A DNA stretch of 64,000 nt. Source: Pseudomonas sp. dw_612 (GTDB lineage Bacteria; Pseudomonadota; Gammaproteobacteria; Pseudomonadales; Pseudomonadaceae). The stretch covers positions 1 to 64,000 of the forward strand of contig NZ_JAAVVC010000011.1 of assembly GCF_018449725.1 (NCBI RefSeq), given 5' to 3'. The notes beneath the pieces were generated by a model that was not told the origin of the DNA, made no database searches, and worked only from the letters and a program-made list of their open reading frames with translations. Shown here in pieces: positions 58,171-64,000 of the stretch (position 1 is its first letter; each line of letters begins with the position of its first letter). The position numbers and the translations under genes are program-made.

Positions 58171-58801
58171 AGGCAGCGCGCTCCAGCCAGCGGCCGAGCA
58201 GCGGTGACAGGACACTCAAGGGTTGATAACCGTTGGTCAGCAGCGCCAGTTGCCCGTCGCGCTCGGCGAGCAAGGTTGGAAACCCGGCGATGCCGAGGTC
58301 CTGGACCCAGGTGAAATCAGCAGCGGTGGCAGCGTGCTGGTCGGCGCGATCGAACGCGGCGGCGAACTCGATGCGCGGCAAACCGGCCTGCTCCGCCAAC
58401 TCCACCAGCACGCTGGCGTGGGTGACGTCGCGACCTTCGGCGTAGAACGCGTGCTGGATCAGCCCGAGCAGTTTCCACGCACAGTCCGGCGCCAGGCTGC
58501 GCGCGGTCACTAATGCCCGGCACGCCGGCTCGGTGTCGTAGACAAAGCCGTCAGGCAACGCGCCTTCGCGCTTGAACGGCTGGCCGGTGGCCTCGGTGAC
58601 CGCCTGCCAGTGCTCAAGAATGTAGCGCCGGGTGGTCGGCTCCAGTGCCGCGCCACTGCCGGTACGCAAACCGCCCACCACCAGATGCAACTCAACGCCC
58701 GCCGCTTGCGCCTGCTCGACCAACGCTGCAGCCACCGGCGCAAAGCCCCAGCACCAGGAACACATCGGGTCCATCACATAGAGCAGGCGGCGAGCAGACA
58801 T
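58163..58801 (-). CDS. DsbA-family protein, cytoplasmic (FrnE-like)
   Basis: The 212-residue thioredoxin-fold protein has the active motif CSWC (Cys14, Cys17) in MDPMCSWCWGFAP, a helical insertion typical of the DsbA/FrnE group, and the cis-Pro loop GIAGFPTLL near residue 173. No signal peptide is present, so it should act in the cytoplasm, unlike DsbA. FrnE-like proteins may be isomerases or oxidoreductases; the substrate is unknown. It starts 4 bases after trhO and overlaps the ABC exporter gene. Confidence 0.85.
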   Translation of the reverse strand: MSARRLLYVMDPMCSWCWGFAPVAAALVEQAQAAGVELHLVVGGLRTGSGAALEPTTRRYILEHWQAVTEATGQPFKREGALPDGFVYDTEPACRALVTARSLAPDCAWKLLGLIQHAFYAEGRDVTHASVLVELAEQAGLPRIEFAAAFDRADQHAATAADFTWVQDLGIAGFPTLLAERDGQLALLTNGYQPLSVLSPLLGRWLERAACA

Positions 58802-58805
58802 GGAT

Positions 58806-59747
58806 TCAAGCCTCGGAAGGGGTTTGCTTGTAGTTGTAACCGATCGGGTGCGGCAAATTGCGCGCCTTGGCCAGTTCGATCTGCTTCTGCCGGTCGATGG
58901 CGCTACGACGGGTTTTATCGCTCAGCTTATCCCAGCAATGCGGGCAACTGATGCCGGCCACGTAGTGCTCGGATGCGCGGTCTTCGACGCTGATCGGTGT
59001 ACGACAGGCATGACACTGATCGTAGTCGCCTTCGCTCAAATCGTGGCGCACGGTCACGCGGTTGTCGAACACGAAGCAGTCGCCCTGCCACTTGGTCTCT
59101 TCCTGCGGCACCTCTTCGAGGTACTTCAGAATGCCGCCCTTGAGGTGATAGACCTCGTCGAAGCCCTGGCTGAGCATGTAGCTCGATGCCTTTTCACAAC
59201 GAATGCCACCGGTGCAGAACATCGCGACTTTCTTGTGCACGGCCGGGTCGAAGTGTTCTTTGATGTAGTCGGGGAATTCGCGAAAACTGGTGGTTTTCGG
59301 ATCGATGGCGCCTTCGAAGGTGCCGATCGCGACTTCGTAGTCGTTGCGGGTGTCGATCAGCAGCACTTGCGGGTCGCTGATCAGCGCGTTCCAGTTCTGC
59401 GGATCGACGTAGGTGCCGACGGCTTTGTTCGGGTCTACGCCTTCGACGCCGAGGGTGACGATTTCTTTCTTGAGCTTGACCTTGGTGCGGTAGAACGGCT
59501 GGTCGTCGCAGTACGATTCTTTGTGATCGATATCGTCCATGCGCGGGTCGTTCTTGAGCCAGGCCATCAACCCGTCGATGCCTTCGCGGCTGCCGGAGAC
59601 GGTGCCGTTGATGCCTTCTTCGGCGATCAGCAGTGTGCCTTTGACGCCGTTGTCGACCATCGCTTGCAGCAATGGCTCGCGCATCTCGACGTAGTTTTCC
59701 AGGGTGACGAACTTATACAGTGCCGCCACGACAATCTGTTGTGTCAT
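58806..59747 (-). CDS. trhO: tRNA uridine(34) hydroxylase, rhodanese-like
   Basis: TrhO makes 5-hydroxyuridine at the wobble position of tRNAs, the first step to cmo5U. The 313-residue protein has an N-terminal acylphosphatase-like domain (about 1-95), a rhodanese domain with the catalytic Cys in MFCTGGIRCEKASSYML near residue 180, and a C-terminal region with CHACRTP and CPHCWDK that may bind zinc. These features and the length match the former YceA family. It starts the three-gene operon with the DsbA-like and ABC genes. Confidence 0.93.
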   Translation of the reverse strand: MTQQIVVAALYKFVTLENYVEMREPLLQAMVDNGVKGTLLIAEEGINGTVSGSREGIDGLMAWLKNDPRMDDIDHKESYCDDQPFYRTKVKLKKEIVTLGVEGVDPNKAVGTYVDPQNWNALISDPQVLLIDTRNDYEVAIGTFEGAIDPKTTSFREFPDYIKEHFDPAVHKKVAMFCTGGIRCEKASSYMLSQGFDEVYHLKGGILKYLEEVPQEETKWQGDCFVFDNRVTVRHDLSEGDYDQCHACRTPISVEDRASEHYVAGISCPHCWDKLSDKTRRSAIDRQKQIELAKARNLPHPIGYNYKQTPSEA

Positions 59748-59794
59748 GGGTGATTCTCCAGGTGGCTACCCTCGTAAGGGGTGAACCGGATGCG

Positions 59795-59824
59795 AAAAAA
59801 AACGCGCCGGGTAAGCGGCGCGTT
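59795..59824 (-). terminator. Rho-independent terminator of the DUF2059-bolA unit
   Basis: Read on the minus strand, AACGCGCC and GGCGCGTT form an 8-base stem with an 8-base loop, followed by eight T. It lies past the REP pair downstream of bolA and just before trhO. Confidence 0.88.
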
Positions 59825-59842
59825 GCGGATTCTAGCAAAAAA

Positions 59843-59910
59843 GATCGCAGCCTGCGGCAGCTCCTACAGGAGAACGCATTCCCATGTAGGAGCTGCCGAA
59901 GGCTGCGATC
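59843..59910. repeat. REP inverted pair, family A
   Basis: GATCGCAGCCTGCGGCAGC and the facing CTGCCGAAGGCTGCGATC have 26-base arms with one difference, around a short loop. The pair lies 9 bases after the bolA stop and before the bolA terminator. Confidence 0.9.
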
Positions 59911-59918
59911 CTTTGATC

Positions 59919-60218
59919 TTAATGCTTACTGCCGCCAGCACAGGTCGGCGAGGCAGGAGCCGCGTCCATCTGTGCCCATTCCTCAGGCGTGTAGGTATGC
60001 AGCGCCAACGCATGAAACTCGCCCATCAGCTCGCCGAGCGTGCCGTAGACCTTCTGGTGACGCTTGACGCGATTGAGCCCTTCGAACTGCTGGCTGACCA
60101 CCACGGCCTTGAAGTGGGTCTGCAACCCACGGCTGTGCATGTGGCTTTCATCCAGCACTTGCAGGTGCTCGGGCTGCAACAGCCCCAGCGTCGATTCGAT
60201 GCGTTGTTGCATGGTCAT
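59919..60218 (-). CDS. bolA: BolA family protein
   Basis: The 99-residue protein has the BolA fold with SHMHSRGLQTHFKAVVVS near residue 25 and FEGLNRVKRHQKVYGTL near 45. His residues in SHMHSRG are the kind that coordinate an iron-sulfur cluster with a monothiol glutaredoxin. A short Cys/Gly tail follows (SPTCAGGSKH). BolA proteins affect cell shape, stress response and iron-sulfur handling. It lies 12 bases after the DUF2059 gene, so the two are likely co-transcribed. Confidence 0.92.
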   Translation of the reverse strand: MTMQQRIESTLGLLQPEHLQVLDESHMHSRGLQTHFKAVVVSQQFEGLNRVKRHQKVYGTLGELMGEFHALALHTYTPEEWAQMDAAPASPTCAGGSKH

Positions 60219-60230
60219 ACCCGACTCCGC

Positions 60231-60764
60231 TTAAGGCTTTTTCTTGGCCGGAGCAGGAGCAGCAGCGCCAGCTTTAGGGTCCAGCTCGTTGGTCATGTCG
60301 GCCAACAGTTTGTTGACAACCGGCACCGCGCTTTCAAGCTTGGCCTGGGTCATCTGGGCCGATTGCTGGGTCAGCTGCGGCATTTTTTCCAGGACTTTCT
60401 TGCCCAGTGGCGACTGGTAGAACGCGACCAGGTCCTTGAGCTCGGATTCGCTGAAGTTGGTGGTGTACAGCTTGACCATGTCCGGCTTCAGCTTGTTCCA
60501 GCCAATGGCTTGGTCCAGAGCGGCGTTGGCCTTGGCCTGGTAGGTTTCCAGCAGGGCCTTTTTCGATTCAGGGGCTTTGGTCTGTTCAAAGCGCTGAGCG
60601 AACATTTGCTGCACTTGCATGTACACCGGAGTGCCCAATTTGTCAGCGTGCGCCAGAGTCAGGAAAGCTTCGGCACTGGCGTTGTGGCTGGCGGTATCGG
60701 CAAAAACAGGGCCGCTGGCGCAAACCAGTGCAACCGCGGTACAGATGGCACGAAGACGAGTCAT
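60231..60764 (-). CDS. DUF2059 domain-containing secreted protein
   Basis: The 177-residue protein begins with a signal peptide (MTRLRAICTAVALVCASGPVFA, cleavage near residue 22). It carries a helical DUF2059 domain (about 85-150) containing TNFSESELKDLVAFYQSPLGKK-like residues and the end is low-complexity, rich in Ala, Pro and Lys. It should be periplasmic; function is unknown. I chose ATG 60764 because the signal peptide begins there; the frame continues upstream without one. The 193-base gap to fumC holds both divergent promoters. Confidence 0.88.
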   Translation of the reverse strand: MTRLRAICTAVALVCASGPVFADTASHNASAEAFLTLAHADKLGTPVYMQVQQMFAQRFEQTKAPESKKALLETYQAKANAALDQAIGWNKLKPDMVKLYTTNFSESELKDLVAFYQSPLGKKVLEKMPQLTQQSAQMTQAKLESAVPVVNKLLADMTNELDPKAGAAAPAPAKKKP

Positions 60765-60957
60765 CGAGTTTCCTTTTCTAGCAGGCGAGGTCGTTACCCC
60801 AAGGGCGACCATTCTGCACCTAAAAAAGTGTGTCACTCAACCCCAAGCCTTGTCGGGCCTGAATTAGAGGGGTTGAATGGTCAAAAAACAGACTGATGGA
60901 ACCACGGCCGACGATCACGGCCTAAACTGCGCAATCAGACCTACAGGAGTGTGACCG

Positions 60958-62352
60958 ATGAGCCGTATCGAAACCGACAGCCTTGGTGAAGTGGACGTCC
61001 CGGATGATGCCTACTGGGGCGCACAGACCCAACGTTCGCTGATCAACTTCGCCATCGGTCAGGAACGTATGCCCTTGGCGGTCCTGCACGCCCTGGCGCT
61101 GATCAAGAAGGCCGCGGCCCGGGTCAATGACCGCAATGGCGACGTGCCGGCGGACATCGCCCGGCTGATCGAGCAGGCCGCCGACGAGGTGCTCGCCGGC
61201 AGCCACGACGACCAGTTCCCGCTCGTGGTGTGGCAGACCGGCAGCGGCACCCAGAGCAACATGAACGTCAACGAAGTGATCGCCGGTCGCGCCAACGAAC
61301 TGGCCGGCAACGCCCGCGGCGGCAAGTCGCCGGTGCATCCCAACGACCACGTCAACCGTTCCCAGAGTTCCAACGATTGCTTCCCCACCGCCATGCACAT
61401 CGCCACCGTTCAGGCAGTACAGCAAAGCCTGTTGCCGGCGATCAGTGAGTTGTCCGGCGGACTGGCCGAACTGTCGGCGCGGCACATGAAACTGGTCAAG
61501 ACCGGCCGCACCCACATGATGGATGCGACGCCGATCACCTTCGGCCAGGAACTCTCAGCCTATATCGCGCAACTGGATTACGCCGAACGGGCGATCCGCA
61601 GCGCCCTGCCACAAGTCTGTGAACTGGCCCAGGGCGGCACGGCGGTCGGCACCGGGCTCAACTCGCCCCACGGCTTTGGTGAGGCGATTGCCGCTGAATT
61701 GGCCGCGCTGTCCGGTTTGCCGTTCGTCACCGCGCCGAACAAATTCGCCGCCCTCGCCGGCCATGAACCCCTGACCACGTTGTCGGGCGCGCTGAAAACC
61801 CTGGCTGTGACGTTGATGAAAATCGCCAATGACCTGCGTTTGCTCGGCTCCGGGCCGCGCGCAGGTTTTGCCGAAGTGAAACTGCCGGCCAACGAGCCGG
61901 GCAGTTCGATCATGCCCGGCAAGGTCAATCCGACCCAGTGCGAAGCGCTGTCGATGTTGGCGTGCCAGGTGATGGGCAATGACGTGGCGATCGGCTTTGC
62001 CGCGAGTCAGGGGCATCTGCAATTGAACGTGTTCAAACCGGTGATCATCCATAACCTGCTGCAATCGATTCGCCTGCTGGCCGATGGCTGCAGCAACTTC
62101 CAGCAGCATTGCATCGCCGGGCTGGAACCGGACGCCGAGAAAATGGCGGAACACCTGGAACGTGGCTTGATGCTGGTGACGGCGTTGAATCCGCACATTG
62201 GCTACGACAAATCGGCGGAGATTGCCAAGAAGGCGTATGCCGAAGGGCTGACCTTGCGCGAGGCGGCGTTGCAGTTGGGGTATCTGACCGATGAGCAGTT
62301 TGATGCCTGGGTGCGGCCGGAGAATATGCTGGAGGCTGGGGCCAAGGGCTGA
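60958..62352 (+). CDS. fumC: Class II fumarate hydratase
   Basis: FumC interconverts fumarate and malate without an iron-sulfur cluster. The 464-residue protein shows the usual features: QTGSGTQSNMNVNEV near residue 95, VHPNDHVNRSQSSNDCFPTA with the catalytic His near 130, GRTHMMDATP near 183 and the family signature GSSIMPGKVNPTQCEA near 315. AGGAG lies 9 bases before ATG. The last bases of the gene, with the stop, are copied 147 bases downstream (see the repeat at 62336-62545). Confidence 0.96.
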   Translation: MSRIETDSLGEVDVPDDAYWGAQTQRSLINFAIGQERMPLAVLHALALIKKAAARVNDRNGDVPADIARLIEQAADEVLAGSHDDQFPLVVWQTGSGTQSNMNVNEVIAGRANELAGNARGGKSPVHPNDHVNRSQSSNDCFPTAMHIATVQAVQQSLLPAISELSGGLAELSARHMKLVKTGRTHMMDATPITFGQELSAYIAQLDYAERAIRSALPQVCELAQGGTAVGTGLNSPHGFGEAIAAELAALSGLPFVTAPNKFAALAGHEPLTTLSGALKTLAVTLMKIANDLRLLGSGPRAGFAEVKLPANEPGSSIMPGKVNPTQCEALSMLACQVMGNDVAIGFAASQGHLQLNVFKPVIIHNLLQSIRLLADGCSNFQQHCIAGLEPDAEKMAEHLERGLMLVTALNPHIGYDKSAEIAKKAYAEGLTLREAALQLGYLTDEQFDAWVRPENMLEAGAKG

Positions 62353-62398
62353 GATTGCAGTGAAGCGAAAAGATCGCAGCCTTCGGCAGCTCCTACAG
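62336..62398. repeat. 63-base direct repeat, copy 1: fumC 3' end plus REP arm
   Basis: The segment starts in the last codons of fumC (CTGGGGCCAAGG), includes its TGA stop and runs into a family A REP arm. It matches copy 2 at 62483-62545 at 61 of 63 bases. The REP arm here (62372-62398) has no facing partner. Confidence 0.92.
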
Positions 62399-62436
62399 GA
62401 GTTGTGTCGTTTACCGATTATCCGAACGCCACAAAT

Positions 62437-62464
62437 CCTGTGGGAGCGTGGCTTGCCCGCGAAG
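62437..62464. repeat. Single REP-like arm, family B variant
   Basis: TGGGAGCGTGGCTTGCCCGCG is a variant of the family B arm, with no facing partner. It lies between the two copies of the 63-base repeat. Confidence 0.7.
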
Positions 62465-62482
62465 AACGTTAACGCGGTCTAA

Positions 62483-62545
62483 CTGGGGCCAAGGACTGAG
62501 ATTGCATTGAAGCGAAAAGATCGCAGCCTTCGGCAGCTCCTACAG
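62483..62545. repeat. 63-base direct repeat, copy 2
   Basis: It repeats the fumC end, stop codon and REP arm of 62336-62398 with two differences (G to A at base 13 and G to T at base 25). Here the fumC part is non-coding relic. Confidence 0.92.
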
Positions 62546-62578
62546 AGATCGGTGTAGGAGCTGCCGCAGGCTGCGATC
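62519..62578. repeat. REP inverted pair, family A
   Basis: GATCGCAGCCTTCGGCAGC and the facing CTGCCGCAGGCTGCGATC form a complete pair with a short loop. It follows copy 2 of the 63-base repeat and ends 9 bases before the EamA gene stop, so it may be that transcript's 3' hairpin. Confidence 0.9.
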
Positions 62579-62587
62579 TTTTGATTT

Positions 62588-63541
62588 TCAGGCCATTCGA
62601 ATACGCCGCGCCCTGAGCCCCGCCATCAACGACGGTCCCAACGCCACCAGCGCCGAGCCCAGCACCACCAACACTGCCCCGCCATACCCCAGGCCATTGA
62701 TCGTCTCGGCATGCACATATTCCGGCCATGCCCACGCCGCCACGGCCACCGCCACAAACGTCACCAGCGGCGTAATCGCCAACGTCGCACTGACCCGCGA
62801 AGCTTCCCAGTGCGCCAGCGCTTCGGCAAACGCGCCATAGGCGATCAAGGTGTTCAAGCAGCACGCGAGCAGCAGCCAGCCTTGTCTTGGGCTCAGGTTC
62901 AGCGCTTCCAGCGGATGCACCCACGGCGTCAGCAGCAACGCGCAGAACAGATAAATCACCATCATCACCTGCAACGAATTCCATACCGTCAGCAATTGTT
63001 TCTGGCCCAGGGCGTAGAACGTCCAGACCGTGGACGCTGCCAACACCATCAACACGCCGGCGGTGTAATCGGTCAGGGACGTGAGCAGTTCAGCCAGACG
63101 CTGATTGAAAAACAGCCCGAAGCCGATCAGCAGCACCAGCAGGCCAATTCCTTGCCCCACGCTGAAGCGTTCCTTGAACACAAACAGGCTGGCGATCAGC
63201 AACATGATCGGGCCCATCTGCACCACCAGTTGCGCGGTGCCGGGGCTGAGCAGGTTCAGGCCCATCAGGTACAGCACGTAGTTACCGACGAGCCCGAGCA
63301 CCGCCATCAGCACCAGCCAACCGCCCTTCGGACCGAGCACTTTGCGGCTTGGCAGACGCTGGGTCGCCGCCAGATACAGGAACAGGCAACCGCCGGACAC
63401 TAGCAAGCGAAACCAGGTCACCGTCACCGGGTCCATCACTTGCAGCACTTGCTTGAGTTTGATCGGCAGGATTCCCCACAGCAGTGCGGTCAGCAACGCC
63501 AGGAACAGACCGTACGCCCAGCGACCCGATGAAATATGCAT
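62588..63541 (-). CDS. EamA/DMT-family transporter (RarD-like)
   Basis: The 317-residue inner-membrane protein has ten predicted helices in two EamA repeats, the drug/metabolite transporter layout. Features include WGILPIKLKQVLQVMDPVTV in the first loop, NYVLYLMGLNLLSPGTAQLV in helices 3-4 and a second repeat with FYALGQKQLL. Function is uncertain; relatives export amino acids or metabolites. I chose ATG 63541 (MHISSGRW), with GGGG 7 bases upstream; an open frame continues 35 codons further without helices. Confidence 0.88.
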   Translation of the reverse strand: MHISSGRWAYGLFLALLTALLWGILPIKLKQVLQVMDPVTVTWFRLLVSGGCLFLYLAATQRLPSRKVLGPKGGWLVLMAVLGLVGNYVLYLMGLNLLSPGTAQLVVQMGPIMLLIASLFVFKERFSVGQGIGLLVLLIGFGLFFNQRLAELLTSLTDYTAGVLMVLAASTVWTFYALGQKQLLTVWNSLQVMMVIYLFCALLLTPWVHPLEALNLSPRQGWLLLACCLNTLIAYGAFAEALAHWEASRVSATLAITPLVTFVAVAVAAWAWPEYVHAETINGLGYGGAVLVVLGSALVALGPSLMAGLRARRIRMA

Positions 63542-63737
63542 GCTGACCCCGAAGCCCAATGGCGAAATTGCCATTCTAGGCGCAGCGCCGTGTGGCACAC
63601 AGGGACAGTTGTGGGTTAGCCGCAAATGAAACTGTACAGGTCGCAACGCTTAATTGACGAAATGCCGTCGATCAGCTCGCCAGGCGCCGCAAGACCTTCA
63701 GAACTAAGCTCATTGGATTCGCCAACAGGAGATCGCC

Positions 63738-63932
63738 ATGTACGGCGTGCGCGCCCAGGACAACGGCCCCGCCACGCACTTTCGCAGTGACCGGATGTGT
63801 CGTGTGAATGGGGAGTTGTATTTCAGCACTCGGGAAAACACCCTCGAAGGGCCGTTCGACAACCCCGAAGCGGCGGCGCGGGAGATTCAGGCGTATATCG
63901 AGCGGATGCAGTTGCAGAGCAAGAACCGGTAG
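63738..63932 (+). CDS. Small conserved protein, DUF6316 type
   Basis: The 64-residue protein has THFRSDRMCRVNGELYFSTR in the middle and GPFDNPEAAAREIQAYIER at the end. It resembles a small Pseudomonas family I recall as DUF6316, of unknown function. CAGGAG lies 6 bases before ATG, a strong ribosome site. No signal peptide or membrane segment is visible. The gene stands alone, with 196 bases to the EamA start. Confidence 0.75.
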   Translation: MYGVRAQDNGPATHFRSDRMCRVNGELYFSTRENTLEGPFDNPEAAAREIQAYIERMQLQSKNR

Positions 63933-63949
63933 ACCGAGGCGTCTGCATC

Positions 63950-64000
63950 GCGGGCAAGCCTTGCTCCTACAGGGTTCGCGTAGATTCTGCAGGAGCAAGG
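63950..64000. repeat. REP-like inverted pair cut by the window end
   Basis: GGCAAGCCTTGCTCCTACAGG and a facing CTGCAGGAGCAAGG form a hairpin related to the REP families but distinct from A and B. The right arm runs to the last base, so the element may continue. Confidence 0.7.

Overview
The window reads as chromosome of a Pseudomonas species, most likely of the P. fluorescens group. The right half follows the gene order I know from Pseudomonas genomes (gyrA-serC-pheA-hisC-tyrA/aroA-cmk-rpsA-ihfB-lapA, then mtnA, ubiG, mupP, yciK). The gaps between genes also carry two families of REP palindromes (GATCGCAGCC..GGCAGCTCC and CGCGAGCAAGCCCGCTCCCA) of the kind common in fluorescent pseudomonads. 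This placement rests on recalled synteny and protein resemblance, not on a search.

Layout. Positions 1-4.5 kb hold a GntR regulator with a DUF1989 gene, a TetR regulator, and a secondary fabF with a short-chain dehydrogenase. Positions 4.6-33.4 kb are an O-antigen (lipopolysaccharide) locus at the usual Pseudomonas site, with comEA/wbpM at one end and ihfB/lapA at the other. Its two arms converge on a terminator near 25.5 kb. The plus-strand arm encodes a GT2 enzyme, the Wzm/Wzt O-antigen ABC exporter, two very large related multidomain glycosyltransferases, an epimerase, two more glycosyltransferases, and a gtr-like cassette (GtrB-type transferase, methyltransferase, GtrA flippase, GT-C membrane transferase). 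The minus-strand arm encodes rmlB, rmlD, rmlA, a GT2, a WbpV-like reductase, WbpL, a stand-alone APS kinase and a YdhS-like flavoprotein. The locus looks lower in GC than its flanks and has essentially no REP elements, as expected for a horizontally exchanged serotype locus.

Inferred O-antigen pathway. WbpM and the WbpV-like reductase would make UDP-QuiNAc (or a related sugar), which WbpL would load on undecaprenyl phosphate. The Rml enzymes would supply dTDP-rhamnose, although rmlC is not in the window. Cytoplasmic glycosyltransferases would extend the chain and Wzm/Wzt would export it; no wzx, wzy or wzz is present. The most interesting proposal is chain-end sulfation. The 1382-residue protein directly after Wzt joins a sulfotransferase-like domain, a long predicted coiled coil and a GT4 domain. 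The same locus has a private APS kinase to make PAPS, and Wzt has a C-terminal carbohydrate-binding domain. Together these resemble a capping-and-ruler system of the WbdD type, with sulfate in place of phosphate or methyl.

Positions 33.6-46 kb hold housekeeping genes for translation, nucleotides, aromatic amino acids, serine and gyrase. Positions 46-51 kb hold methionine salvage (mtnA, MTA/SAH deaminase), ubiquinone synthesis (ubiG), peptidoglycan recycling (mupP) and a yciK-like SDR. Positions 51.5-56 kb encode a diguanylate cyclase and a GGDEF-EAL protein on either side of a TenA-like protein. Positions 56-64 kb hold an ABC exporter/DsbA-like/TrhO operon, bolA, a DUF2059 protein, fumC, an EamA transporter and a small DUF6316-type protein. 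I found no tRNA, rRNA, CRISPR array, insertion sequence or prophage.
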